From: Pseudotamlana agarivorans
GTDB lineage: Bacteria > Bacteroidota > Bacteroidia > Flavobacteriales > Flavobacteriaceae
Assembly: GCF_018860245.1 (NCBI RefSeq)
Contig: NZ_JAHKPD010000008.1
Coordinates: 377,821-441,820, forward strand
Direction of reading: 5' to 3'
DNA length: 64,000 bases
Positions 1 through 8,730 of this stretch are shown piece by piece. The notes beneath the pieces were generated by a model. That model did not search any database and had not been told where the DNA came from. It saw nothing but the letters and a program-made list of their open reading frames with translations. The translations under genes were made by a program, and so were the position numbers. Position 1 is the first letter of the stretch. Each line of letters starts with the position of its first letter.

Positions 1-1
1 T

Positions 2-418
2 GTAAATCAAGAGGTCGAGAGAATATATTTGGAACTTGAAGGTAAGGTGTTGGATGAAGATTTAAAATATTTTTTTAAAGCTAATAGTGTTAAACGAAAA
101 GAGTTTGTTGAAGCTTTAAAAGTTGAGATTTTGAAACTTGGAGGATCCTTTGATAATGAAGAGGTTCAAGCTTCCTCGTCTGAACTTTCTAAATTTTGGA
201 TGAAAGTTAGAAACGTTGTTTTGCTAAATGATAGTGAAGAAAAAATCATTAAGGAAGTAAGTGAGATGCAGAGTTTGGCAATAAATAGGTATAACGAATT
301 ATTAAGAATGTTAGGTTTGCCACTTTCTGTTTGTAAACTATTAATTAAACAACGTGATATTATTCAAGATGCGAAAGATGCTATCGTAAGGGAGGAAATA
401 TATGCTTTTGCGCAATAG
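2..418 (+). CDS. DUF2383 / PA2169-type four-helix-bundle protein, 5' end missing
   Basis: The reading frame is open from base 2, so the gene starts before the window and the TTG at 29 is probably not its start. The visible 139 residues are helical. They resemble the DUF2383 family (ferritin-like four-helix bundle): an FF..NS.KRKEF segment, then EI.KLGG, a linker, and a second helical pair with FWMK and a Tyr-Asn-Glu-Leu-Leu helix. Family members are small cytoplasmic proteins, often stress-linked, with no established reaction. No metal-binding ExxH pair is obvious. The gene ends just before a long inverted-repeat element that could also terminate its transcript. The family call rests on pattern recall only. 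Confidence 0.6.
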   Translation, partial: VNQEVERIYLELEGKVLDEDLKYFFKANSVKRKEFVEALKVEILKLGGSFDNEEVQASSSELSKFWMKVRNVVLLNDSEEKIIKEVSEMQSLAINRYNELLRMLGLPLSVCKLLIKQRDIIQDAKDAIVREEIYAFAQ

Positions 419-435
419 GTAAGTTTTTCTTATTA

Positions 436-577
436 AAAAAAAAGAGGCTGTACAAAAAGTATTAAAGTACGTCATTCTGAATTCATTTCAGAATCGCATC
501 ATATTGATAACCAATCATTATGAGGGCCTGAAATGAATTCAGGTTGACGAAAACTTTACTTTTTAGACAGCTTTTTT
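436..577. repeat. Long imperfect inverted repeat (MITE/REP-like)
   Basis: Two arms of about 50 bp (about 436-492 and 526-577) are imperfect reverse complements. Each contains CTGAATTCATTTCAG close to the centre and a GCTGT-N3-AAAAAGTA block near the outer end, bounded by A or T tracts. The whole could fold as one long hairpin and could end transcription of the upstream gene. It has no coding capacity. Confidence 0.6.
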
Positions 578-600
578 TTGGACTAGTTATATGCCAAAAT

Positions 601-1128
601 CTATTCTAAGTATAAGTCTATTAGCCCTTCAGGCGTGTTTACTAGAATCGTTTTCTTACTGCGATCTACATTGATAATAAACTCATCATTCATTGGGATT
701 AAAATCTCTAAACCGTCACGGTCAATTTCAAAAAGAGCCTGTGCTGTAGAATCATTTATGGCTTTAATCGTTCCTACTGTTCCAAAATTGACATCCTCAA
801 TGGTGAAACCAATAACCTCATGAAAATAGAACTTATTACCTTCAAGCTTAGGAAGCGTTTCTAGAGGTAAGTATAGGTCACTTTTCATGATGGCATCTGC
901 ATCGGCTTCGGTATCTACTTCTTCGAATTTGATACGAAGGAGTTCCGATTTATGCAGTTGTGAGCTTTCAATAAAAAAAGGAATCAGGTTGTTTCTTAAA
1001 TCTATAAATATAGCGTCTAAGTTTTCGTAAATATCAGGTTCGTCGGTGTCAAGTTTAGCTAAAACTTCACCTTTAAAGCTGTATTTTTTTATGATTTTAC
1101 CTAGATAGAAGCAGTCTTCTTTTTTCAT
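601..1128 (-). CDS. rimM: Ribosome maturation factor RimM
   Basis: The 175-residue protein has the RimM layout: an N-terminal RimM beta-barrel (about 5-85; it opens with CFYLGKIIKKYSFKGEVLAK) and a C-terminal PRC-barrel (about 98-170) with FYFHEVIGF and the late ILIPMNDEFI segment. RimM binds ribosomal protein S19 in the 30S head and assists 16S rRNA maturation in the cytoplasm. Length is normal. It lies downstream of rpsP on the same strand, the usual order, but the 170-bp gap holds several hairpins including a terminator-like one, so its expression may depend on read-through. The ATG start is well placed and has no competing upstream start. Confidence 0.93.
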   Translation of the reverse strand: MKKEDCFYLGKIIKKYSFKGEVLAKLDTDEPDIYENLDAIFIDLRNNLIPFFIESSQLHKSELLRIKFEEVDTEADADAIMKSDLYLPLETLPKLEGNKFYFHEVIGFTIEDVNFGTVGTIKAINDSTAQALFEIDRDGLEILIPMNDEFIINVDRSKKTILVNTPEGLIDLYLE

Positions 1129-1146
1129 AAGAAATATGTTTTACAT

Positions 1147-1246
1147 GCCCACGAAGGTGGGAATCTTTTTAAGATAAGTTAAACAATTAGAGATTCCCGC
1201 CTTCGCGGGAATTATTTAATAGAACTTCGAAAAAGTTCTATTAAAT
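1147..1246. repeat. Clustered palindromes in the rpsP-rimM gap
   Basis: Three hairpins are packed between rpsP and rimM. CCCAC-GAAG-GTGGG lies at about 1148-1161. TTCCCGC-CTTC-GCGGGAA lies at about 1193-1210. A 14-bp stem lies at 1214-1246 (ATTTAATAGAACTT and its complement). The first two are joined by complementary AATCT/AGATT flanks, so the pair resembles a two-unit REP/BIME element. Confidence 0.6.
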
Positions 1247-1275
1247 AAAAAACTCCGATATTTCTATCGGAGTTT
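1245..1275 (-). terminator. Intrinsic terminator/attenuator after rpsP
   Basis: On the minus strand AACTCCGATA and its complement form a 10-bp stem with a four-base loop, followed by a T-rich run (TTTTTTATTT). It lies 24 bp after the rpsP stop and before rimM, so it would end or attenuate the rpsP transcript. Confidence 0.65.
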
Positions 1276-1298
1276 AAAAGTATAAAAAATTTTGTTTT

Positions 1299-1814
1299 TT
1301 ATTCTTCTTCGTTAGATGCTTCTGCTTCAGCAGCAGGAGCTTCTTCAGCAACCTCTTCCTCTACTACAGGAGCAGCGGCAGCGATTCTTGCTTCATTAAC
1401 AGCTTTTTCAGCAGCTAATGCTTCAGCTTTTACTTTAGCTTGCGCTTCAGATAAACCATCAACTTTAGCTTGAACTTTTCCTGTTTTTTCTTCTAACCAA
1501 GCAGTAAATTTAGCTTCTGCTTGCTCTTCAGTTAAAGCACCTTTTCTAACACCACCAGCAAGGTGATTTTTTAGTAAAGCACCTTTTTCAGATAAAAGGT
1601 TTTTAGCTGTATCAGTTGGTTGTGCACCATTCTGTAGCCATTGTACAGCACCGTCAACGTCTAATTCAACTGTTGCAGGGTTTGTGTTTGGGTTGTAGAT
1701 ACCTAATTTCTCTAAGTATTTACCATCTCTTTTTGAACGTGCATCAGCTGCTACGATCCAGTAAAAAGGTTTCCCTTTTTTACCATGTCTTTGTAATCTA
1801 ATTTTTACAGGCAT
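1299..1814 (-). CDS. rpsP: 30S ribosomal protein S16 with long acidic C-terminal tail
   Basis: Residues 1-80 are a clear S16 domain, opening with MPVKIRLQRHGKKGKPFYWI and followed by the ADARSKRDGKYLEKLGIYNP segment. S16 stabilises the 5' domain of 16S rRNA early in 30S assembly. The protein has 171 residues, whereas many bacteria have 80-100. The extra part (about 85-171) starts helical and ends in an Ala/Glu/Val-rich acidic tail. Extended S16 proteins are usual in Bacteroidota, so this is a lineage trait and not an assembly error. rimM follows on the same strand. Confidence 0.95.
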   Translation of the reverse strand: MPVKIRLQRHGKKGKPFYWIVAADARSKRDGKYLEKLGIYNPNTNPATVELDVDGAVQWLQNGAQPTDTAKNLLSEKGALLKNHLAGGVRKGALTEEQAEAKFTAWLEEKTGKVQAKVDGLSEAQAKVKAEALAAEKAVNEARIAAAAPVVEEEVAEEAPAAEAEASNEEE

Positions 1815-1862
1815 AATAATTAATTATGTGAGGTACTCGACCTCGAGTTATTAATAAGGGCG

Positions 1863-1870
1863 CAAAGATA
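1863..1870 (-). promoter_or_regulatory. -7 promoter box for rpsP
   Basis: The minus strand reads TATCTTTG here, a full match to the Bacteroidota -7 consensus TAnnTTTG, about 50 bp upstream of the rpsP start. No clear -33 TTG was found at the usual spacing. Confidence 0.5.
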
Positions 1871-1903
1871 CTATATTTTTTTAATTCTCAGTGTTTTAGA
1901 AAG

Positions 1904-2968
1904 CTAAAAAAGTAAGCAAACTGGCGTTGGTGTTTTATGTTCTTGTAAATAGGTGAGTTCACCGCTAGCTTGGTCAATCTTGAAAACTACCAAGTTATTG
2001 CTTCTTCGGTTAGCCACTATAAGGAAGTTTCCTGTTGGATCCATAGCAAAGTTTCTTGGCCAATCACCATGAACAGAAACGTTTTGTACTTTTTCAATAG
2101 TTCCTTTTTTTATGTTTCTTTCAAAAACAGCAATGGTGTTTTCGCCACGATTTGTTGCGTATAAAAACTTTTCGTCATTTGATAAATGGATGTCTGCCGA
2201 GGCGTTTTCGCCCTTATAATCTTCCGCTAGGGTAGAATCGTAATCAATTTCTTTAAATTTATTGCCGCTTCTTTTTATTGAAGTAATACTGCTTCCCATT
2301 TCGTTAATAACGTACATGAATTCTCCGTCTTTTGTCATTGTGAAATGTCTAGGACCTGGATTACCTTTTGTTTTTACAATCGCATCGGTATCCAATTTGT
2401 ATTCACCTTTTTTTAGTTCATATTGAAAAACAGCATTGGTTCCTAAATCGGCAACAAATAAGTCGTCATTAAAGAAATGCGCCGAATGTGCATGCGATTT
2501 TGTTTTTTCGGAATTATGATCAAAAATTTGAGAGGCTTCGCTTAGGCTCCCATCTTTATTAATAGGGAAAATAGCAACAGTTCCGCTTCTGTAATTTGAA
2601 ACTGCAGCTTTATCGCCAGCTTCATTTAAAGAAATATGGCAAGGCAAAACACCATGACTACGCATGCGTGTTAAAAGCGTTAGCGTACCATCTTCATTAA
2701 CGGTGTAAGAAGACACAAAACCATCTTTGGTTGCGTTGGTAGAGTATAAATATTTTCTATCTGGGGAGTACTGTAAAAACGACGGGTTGTCAATTTTAAT
2801 GGCTAATTGTTGTTTGCTTAATGTGCCAGTTTCGGTATTAAATTGAAGCTGATAAACGCCTTTAGCGTCTTCATTGGTATAAGTTCCAACGTAAAGTGGA
2901 ATGTTTTGAGCGTAGTTTTTAGTTGAAAAAACAACTAATGCTAATAGAATAAGGTGTTTGTAATGCAT
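1904..2968 (-). CDS. Secreted lactonase-family beta-propeller (6-phosphogluconolactonase-like)
   Basis: The 354-residue protein begins with a signal peptide (MHYKHLILLALVVFSTKNYAQ; cleavage probably after Ala20). It then shows the lactonase-family seven-bladed propeller (PF10282) pattern: YVGTYT near the N-terminus, a SPD.KYLY blade strand, HSAHF, and the GPRH and late DWPRNFAMDPTG blades. Cytoplasmic members hydrolyse 6-phosphogluconolactone. A signal peptide means this one acts in the periplasm or outside, so its substrate may be another sugar lactone. It is a single gene: rpsP ends the region downstream and dnaE is divergent across a 405-bp gap. Confidence 0.8.
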   Translation of the reverse strand: MHYKHLILLALVVFSTKNYAQNIPLYVGTYTNEDAKGVYQLQFNTETGTLSKQQLAIKIDNPSFLQYSPDRKYLYSTNATKDGFVSSYTVNEDGTLTLLTRMRSHGVLPCHISLNEAGDKAAVSNYRSGTVAIFPINKDGSLSEASQIFDHNSEKTKSHAHSAHFFNDDLFVADLGTNAVFQYELKKGEYKLDTDAIVKTKGNPGPRHFTMTKDGEFMYVINEMGSSITSIKRSGNKFKEIDYDSTLAEDYKGENASADIHLSNDEKFLYATNRGENTIAVFERNIKKGTIEKVQNVSVHGDWPRNFAMDPTGNFLIVANRRSNNLVVFKIDQASGELTYLQEHKTPTPVCLLF

Positions 2969-3054
2969 GTGTTAAGATTTAAACGACTAAATTAATATAA
3001 ATTAACTTAATAATGATACCTATTCTGTTAATGACTCTTAAAGCTATTGTGAAG

Positions 3055-3085
3055 TTTGTTAATCCATTGTAAACACTTATGTTTA
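3055..3085 (+). promoter_or_regulatory. Promoter for a candidate small RNA
   Basis: TTTG at 3055-3058, a 19-bp spacer and TATGTTTA at 3078-3085 fit the Bacteroidota TTTG-N19-TAnnTTTG promoter with one mismatch in the -7 box. A start near 3090 is implied. Confidence 0.45.
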
Positions 3086-3089
3086 AAGG

Positions 3090-3264
3090 TGTGTTAGGTT
3101 GTTTTTGTGAAATTGAACTGTAGAGAATCTTAAATTTAAAGTGTCCTTAATAATAAAAGGGTTTTAATTCAAGGAAAATTTATGAGGTCTTGAGGTCTTA
3201 ATCTTAATCATTGATTGAGCTAGTTGCGGCGCTTTCAGTAATTTACTGAAAGCGCCGCTTTTTT
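3090..3264 (+). ncRNA. Candidate small RNA between the lactonase gene and dnaE
   Basis: The two flanking genes are divergent, so a terminator should not be needed here. Yet a near-consensus promoter at 3055-3085 is followed about 175 bases later by a strong intrinsic terminator on the + strand. No convincing reading frame lies between them. This fits an independent small transcript. The family is not recognised and there is no direct evidence of expression. Confidence 0.45.
3226..3264 (+). terminator. Strong intrinsic terminator
   Basis: GCGGCGCTTTCAGTAA pairs with its complement at 3243-3258 in a 14-16 bp stem, followed by six T. The complementary strand lacks a T-run, so it works only on the + strand. 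Confidence 0.8.
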
Positions 3265-3373
3265 GTTTACAACTTTTAGGGGTTCCGTTTTTAAAAGTGT
3301 AAATTCTGCGTATTTTTAACGACTAAGATTTGTTTTTCTAATCGCCTTAATAACAAACATCTAAACTTTAAGA

Positions 3374-6300
3374 ATGTACTTAATTTTCGATACTGAAACT
3401 ACCGGATTGCCTAAACGCTGGGATGCACCCATAACCGATACCGATAATTGGCCAAGGTGTATTCAAATAGCATGGCAATTGCATGACGAGATGGGTAACT
3501 GTATCGAGAGTCAGGATTACTTGGTGAAACCCGAAGGTTTTAATATCCCTTATGACGCCGAAAAAATTCACGGTATCTCTACCGAATTAGCGCAAGAGCA
3601 AGGGGTTTCTTTAGATGAGGTTTTAGAAAAATTTAATATCGCCTTAGGAAAAACCAAGTTTGTGGTCGGGCAAAACGTGAAGTTCGATTTAAACATTATG
3701 GGTGCCGAATTTGTGCGTGGTCATGTTGAAAATCAGCTGCAAGAATTACCAGTTTTAGATACCTGTACAGAGCATACGGCTAATTTATGTCAAATTCCTG
3801 GTGGTCGTTATGGTAAATTTAAGTTACCAACGCTTACCGAACTCCATGAGTTTTTATTTAATCAGCCCTTTGCAGAAGCACACAATGCGACTGCCGATGT
3901 AGAGGCGACCACGCGTTGCTTTTTAGAGTTAATCCGTCTGGAAGAATATACTAAAGAACAACTAGACGTTGAACCAGATTATTTCGAGAATTTTAAAAAG
4001 GAAAACCCAGAGCCCATTAGGCTTATCGGATTAAAGCACATCAACCTTAAAAAGGAGAGTGCTAAAATTCTTGAGCGTATAAAAAAGGCGCAAACGGTAG
4101 ATGTTTCTTCAGAAGAAATAAATAAAAATATTTCCGAGTTAGCCGATGTCGATTTTGTGCATTTACATAACCACTCGCAATATTCGGTATTACAATCCAC
4201 TATGGGGGTTGCCGATATTGTTTCGGCAGCAGCCAAATACAATATGCCAGCCGTGGCGCTTACCGATCATGCGAATATGATGGGGGCTTTTCACTTCGTG
4301 AATGCAGTAAACAAGCATAATAGTGGTGTGAAAGCTAAAATTAAAGAAGCTGAAGCTACCGGCGCCACTGTTACAGCGAAGGAGATAAAACCTATAATTG
4401 GTTGCGAGTTTTTTGTTTGTGAAGATCATTTAGATAAAACTCGAAAAGATAACGGATACCAAATTGTACTATTAGCCAAAAATAAAAACGGCTACCATAA
4501 CCTAGCGAAATTATCCTCGCATGCCTTTGTTGATGGGTTTTATTATTTACCAAGAATTGATAAGAAATTAATACAGCAGTATAAAGAAGATATCATTGTG
4601 CTTACAGGAAACTTATATGGTGAAGTACCAAGTAAAGTTTTAAATGTAGGTGAAGTTCAAGCGGAAGAAGCGCTTTTATGGTGGAAAGAGGAGTTTGGCG
4701 ACGATTTGTATGTGGAATTGATGCGCCACAATCAAGAAGATGAAAATCGTGTAAACCCAACATTGATCGCGTTAGCAAGAAAGCATGATGTGAAACTGAT
4801 TGCTTCCAATAATACTTATTATCAAGATCAAAAAGATGCCAATGCCCATGATATTTTATTGTGTGTAAAAGATGGTGAAAAACAAGCCACGCCAATAGGT
4901 CGCGGACGAGGCTATAGGTTTGGGTTGCCAAACCAAGAGTACTACTTTAAGTCTGGCGATGCCATGAAAGAATTGTTTAAGGATATTCCTGAGGCGATCT
5001 CTAATGTGCAAGAAGTAGTCGATAAGGTGGAGGGGTATCAGTTAGCTCGTGATGTATTATTACCAGCCTTTGATATTCCTGAAGAATTTAAGCATGATGA
5101 AGATTTAGCTGATGGCGGTAAGCGTGGGGAAAACGCCTTTTTAAAGCATTTAACTTTTGAAGGTGCTAAAAAACGTTATGGAGAACCGCTTTCTGAAGAA
5201 GTTACAGAACGTCTCGATTTTGAGTTGAGCGTTATTGAAAATACGGGGTATCCAGGGTATTTCCTAATTGTTGAAGATTTTATCCGAGAGGCTAGAAACA
5301 TGGATGTTTCGGTGGGGCCGGGTCGTGGATCGGCGGCAGGATCGGTAGTGGCGTATTGCTTGTGGATTACCAACATCGACCCGATGAAGTACGATCTGCT
5401 TTTTGAGCGTTTCCTAAATCCGGATCGTGTGAGTATGCCCGATATTGATATTGATTTTGATGATGAAGGGCGTAGTCGTGTCATGGATTACGTAATCGAT
5501 AAGTACGGGGCCAATCAAGTGGCACAAATTATTACTTATGGTACCATGGCGGCAAAATCGTCTATTCGAGATACAGCCCGTGTACTGGATTTACCGCTTT
5601 TTGATGCCGATAGAATTGCCAAGTTAATACCAAATATGTCTAAGCTGAATAAAATATTTGGTTTAGATGAAAAGGCTTTGGCTTCAAAATTTAGAGCTGA
5701 AGAATTAGAAAAAGTAAACGAGCTTTTAAATATTGCTGATGGTAACGATTTACCAGCGGAAACTTTGAATTTAGCGCGAACTTTAGAAGGTTCGGTTAGA
5801 AATACGGGTATTCATGCTTGTGGGGTGATTATTACTCCAGATGATATTACCAAGTTCGTACCAGTATCCTTGGCAAAGGATTCTGATTTATACGTGACAC
5901 AGTTTGATAACTCGGTGGTGGAAGATGCCGGGCTGCTGAAAATGGATTTCTTGGGATTAAAAACGCTAACCTTAATTAAGGATACCGTTAAAATTGTAAA
6001 AGCCAAGCATGGTATCGTTTTAGATCCGGATAGTTTTTCTTTAGATGATGTGAAAACCTATGAGTTGTTCCAGCGCGGTGAAACTGTTGGGGTGTTTCAG
6101 TATGAATCACCAGGGATGCAAAAACACCTTCGGGATTTAAAACCTACAGTTTTTGAAGATTTAATTGCCATGAATGCCTTGTATCGTCCAGGGCCAATGG
6201 AATACATTCCTAGTTTCGTTAGACGTAAGCATGGCGACGAGGAAATCGAGTACGATTTACCAGCTATGGAAGAATACCTTAAGGAAACTTATGGTATTAC

Positions 6301-7759
6301 CGTATATCAAGAGCAGGTTATGCTTTTGTCTCAAAGTCTCGCAGGGTTTACAAAGGGTGAAGCCGATGTACTGCGTAAGGCTATGGGTAAAAAGCAAATT
6401 GCGGTACTTGATAAAATGAAGCCTAAGTTTATCGAGCAGGCCAGTGCGAACGGTCATGATGCTAAAATTCTTGAGAAAGTTTGGAAGGATTGGGAAGCTT
6501 TTGCGAGTTATGCCTTTAATAAATCGCACTCCACATGTTATGCTTGGATTGCTTACCAAACGGCTTATTGTAAGGCGCATTACCCTGCGGAATATATGGC
6601 AGCGGTACTTTCCAATAATATGAATGATATCAAACAGGTGACGTTCTTTATGGAGGAATGTAAGCGTATGAAAATGGACGTGCTTGGTCCAGATGTGAAT
6701 GAAAGTTATTATAAATTTTCGGTAAACAAAGATGGTGCGATTCGTTTTGGTATGGGGGCTATTAAAGGTGTAGGTCATGGTGCGGTAATGACCATTGTAG
6801 ATAATCGTGAGGAAGGGCCGTATAAATCAATTTTCGATTTGGCTAAGCGTATCGATTTACGTGCTGCCAATAAAAAGGCTTTCGAGAATTTAGCTTTAGC
6901 AGGAGGGTTTGACGGTTTGGGTGATACACATCGTGCACAGTTTTTTCATGATGATGGTGACGGGATTACCTTTTTAGAGAAAGCGATTAAATATGCGCAA
7001 AAACATAAAGAGAATGAAAATTCGGCACAGGTGAGTTTGTTTGGCGAAGCTAGTGAAGTGCAAATCGCCGAGCCCGAAGTACCGCCTTGTGAGTCTTGGG
7101 GAACCATGGAAAAATTAAGCAAGGAGCGTGAAGTGGTTGGGGTTTACATTTCTGGGCATCCATTAGATGATTTTAAAACTGAAATGAAAACTTTTTGTAA
7201 TGCCAATGTTGGTATGTTTTTGAATATTGATCCTTATGTGAATAGGGAACTCGTTTTTGGAGGCGTGGTTACCGATGTACAGCACCGTGTAAGCAAGCAA
7301 GGAAAGGGCTGGGGAATGTTTACTATTGAAGATTATTATGATAGCTACGAGTTTAGAATTTTTGGTGAGGATTATTTAAAATTCAGACACTTTTTAATGC
7401 ATAATAATTTTGTATTTGTGAAGACGTTTGTACGTGAAGGTTGGGTGAATAAAGATACCGGAAAGAAAAGTGACCCGAGGTTGCAGTTTAATAGTTTTCA
7501 GTTGCTGCATGATGTCATGGAGAATTATGCTAAAAAATTATCCATTCAAATAAATATTAATGACTTAGATGATAAAAAAGTAATCGATTTAAAGGATCTG
7601 CTGCATATGCATCCAGGGAATCAAGCACTTAATTTTGTTGTTTACGACACGAAAGACAAAGTGAAAATAGCCATGCAGAGTAGAAGACAAAAGGTTAAGG
7701 TGAGTCAGGAGTTGGTTTCGGAATTGGAAGCTAGATATATTAAGTTTAAGTTGAATTAG
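3374..7759 (+). CDS. dnaE: DNA polymerase III alpha subunit with N-terminal 3'-5' exonuclease domain
   Basis: This 1461-residue protein is the replicative polymerase catalytic subunit. Residues 1-195 form a DnaQ-like DEDD exonuclease: FDTETTGLP (Exo I), VGQNVKFDLNIM (Exo II) and HNATADVEAT (Exo III). The PHP domain starts near 258 with VHLHNHSQYSVL. The polymerase core follows with GPGRGSAAGS and the catalytic MPDIDIDFDDEGR aspartates near 695-705, then the fingers, a helix-hairpin-helix region and an OB-fold (about 1290-1370). E. coli DnaE has 1160 residues and uses a separate DnaQ. The N-terminal fusion puts proofreading in the same chain and is, as far as I recall, usual in flavobacteria. 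The ATG at 3374 begins the Exo I strand directly. Confidence 0.95.
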   Translation: MYLIFDTETTGLPKRWDAPITDTDNWPRCIQIAWQLHDEMGNCIESQDYLVKPEGFNIPYDAEKIHGISTELAQEQGVSLDEVLEKFNIALGKTKFVVGQNVKFDLNIMGAEFVRGHVENQLQELPVLDTCTEHTANLCQIPGGRYGKFKLPTLTELHEFLFNQPFAEAHNATADVEATTRCFLELIRLEEYTKEQLDVEPDYFENFKKENPEPIRLIGLKHINLKKESAKILERIKKAQTVDVSSEEINKNISELADVDFVHLHNHSQYSVLQSTMGVADIVSAAAKYNMPAVALTDHANMMGAFHFVNAVNKHNSGVKAKIKEAEATGATVTAKEIKPIIGCEFFVCEDHLDKTRKDNGYQIVLLAKNKNGYHNLAKLSSHAFVDGFYYLPRIDKKLIQQYKEDIIVLTGNLYGEVPSKVLNVGEVQAEEALLWWKEEFGDDLYVELMRHNQEDENRVNPTLIALARKHDVKLIASNNTYYQDQKDANAHDILLCVKDGEKQATPIGRGRGYRFGLPNQEYYFKSGDAMKELFKDIPEAISNVQEVVDKVEGYQLARDVLLPAFDIPEEFKHDEDLADGGKRGENAFLKHLTFEGAKKRYGEPLSEEVTERLDFELSVIENTGYPGYFLIVEDFIREARNMDVSVGPGRGSAAGSVVAYCLWITNIDPMKYDLLFERFLNPDRVSMPDIDIDFDDEGRSRVMDYVIDKYGANQVAQIITYGTMAAKSSIRDTARVLDLPLFDADRIAKLIPNMSKLNKIFGLDEKALASKFRAEELEKVNELLNIADGNDLPAETLNLARTLEGSVRNTGIHACGVIITPDDITKFVPVSLAKDSDLYVTQFDNSVVEDAGLLKMDFLGLKTLTLIKDTVKIVKAKHGIVLDPDSFSLDDVKTYELFQRGETVGVFQYESPGMQKHLRDLKPTVFEDLIAMNALYRPGPMEYIPSFVRRKHGDEEIEYDLPAMEEYLKETYGITVYQEQVMLLSQSLAGFTKGEADVLRKAMGKKQIAVLDKMKPKFIEQASANGHDAKILEKVWKDWEAFASYAFNKSHSTCYAWIAYQTAYCKAHYPAEYMAAVLSNNMNDIKQVTFFMEECKRMKMDVLGPDVNESYYKFSVNKDGAIRFGMGAIKGVGHGAVMTIVDNREEGPYKSIFDLAKRIDLRAANKKAFENLALAGGFDGLGDTHRAQFFHDDGDGITFLEKAIKYAQKHKENENSAQVSLFGEASEVQIAEPEVPPCESWGTMEKLSKEREVVGVYISGHPLDDFKTEMKTFCNANVGMFLNIDPYVNRELVFGGVVTDVQHRVSKQGKGWGMFTIEDYYDSYEFRIFGEDYLKFRHFLMHNNFVFVKTFVREGWVNKDTGKKSDPRLQFNSFQLLHDVMENYAKKLSIQININDLDDKKVIDLKDLLHMHPGNQALNFVVYDTKDKVKIAMQSRRQKVKVSQELVSELEARYIKFKLN

Positions 7760-7767
7760 GGTTGTTT

Positions 7768-8366
7768 AGTTGCTAGTTGCTAGTTGCTGGTTGTTAGTTA
7801 TTGGTTTTTTGTTGCTTACTCTTGAGGGGGTGTAACACAGAGTTTCGCTGAGGTTTCACGGCGGGTTTGGTTTTTAGTTGCTACTTGGTGGTTTTTGGTT
7901 TTACTCTTGTGGGATTGTAACGCAGAGCTACGCTGAGGTTTCACGGAGGCTCACAGAGAGGTCTGTTCTATTTATGAAAATTAGCGTATGAGTAAGTCTA
8001 ACAACTAATAACCAACAACTAGCAACCAATAATTCTAGACACAGATTACACTGATTTTCACAGATTCTTTGCTAGTTAGAAATGTTCTCGACTTCGAACA
8101 CCAGTTCTATTCATGTTTTTATACGGTCTTCGAGCGGAGTCGAGAAGTGTTTAGATTTGAAGTAAATTTCTAGTTTTTGGTTTTACTCTTGTGGGGTGTA
8201 ACACAGGGTTTTACAGAGGTTTCACGTAGACTCACAGAGGGTTTTTTAGACACGAATTGAACTTGTACTATTTATGAAAATTAGCGTATGAGTAAGTCTA
8301 ACAACTAATAACCAAGAACTAGTAACCAATAATTCTAGACACAGATTCCACGGATTTCCACAGATT
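7768..8366. repeat. Mosaic of direct and inverted repeats downstream of dnaE
   Basis: This non-coding stretch holds an approximate direct duplication, 7891-8067 and 8173-8366. Shared blocks are TTTTACTCTTGTGGG, TGTAAC.CAG, GAGGTTTCACG, a segment around TTAGCGTATGAGTAAG, and CACAGATT tails. A third, shorter copy of the GTAACACAGAG...GAGGTTTCAC unit lies at about 7815-7862. The GTTGCTAGTTGCTGGTTG stretch (7768-7800) is an approximate reverse complement of the AACAACTAGCAACC stretch near 8010-8031. No gene is seen. Confidence 0.65.
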
Positions 8367-8374
8367 ATTTACGT

Positions 8375-8660
8375 TTTGCAGGCTAGCGTTCGTTTTTAAC
8401 GGGTGCCGTCAAGAGTGAGAAATAGAAAGGAAGCATATGATTTTCGGAAACGAGCAGCGCGCAAAGGATAGCAGCGGCATCCTTTTTTGTGAAATGTAAA
8501 CTTATTAGAAGTAGTTTTTATAAACTTGAATACTGGGCCCTGATAAAAAACGTGAATTTAAACACAAAAAAGATATAGCGAATAGCCTGGTTTATGCGCC
8601 CGAAATCCTTTGATAGTACGAATCGATGAAGCTATAAGGAAAACAAATTGATGGTTTGTA
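8375..8660. other. Non-coding spacer upstream of trxA
   Basis: No gene is seen. The part around 8440-8500 contains GAGCAGCGCGCAAAGGATAG and GCAGCGGCATCC-T6. Segments of this kind recur between flavobacterial genes, and a related one lies near 59070-59100. The rest shows no structure I can name. Confidence 0.4.
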
Positions 8661-8681
8661 AGCTTTAGAGTTTTTTTTGAC

Positions 8682-8689
8682 TAATTTTG
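8682..8689 (+). promoter_or_regulatory. -7 promoter box for trxA
   Basis: TAATTTTG matches TAnnTTTG exactly, 42 bp before the trxA start. The nearest TTTG (8655-8658) is 23 bp upstream, slightly longer than the usual spacer. Confidence 0.5.
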
Positions 8690-8730
8690 TACTTTAATAT
8701 TGAAGTAAAACAGATTAAAATATAAATATT

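Noticed and set aside
6257-6778. 173-codon open frame antisense to dnaE
   Set aside because: It lies fully inside a conserved gene on the other strand and has no protein-like composition or family resemblance.
7768-8370. CRISPR array
   Set aside because: Repeats are few, of unequal length and without regular spacers; no cas genes are present.
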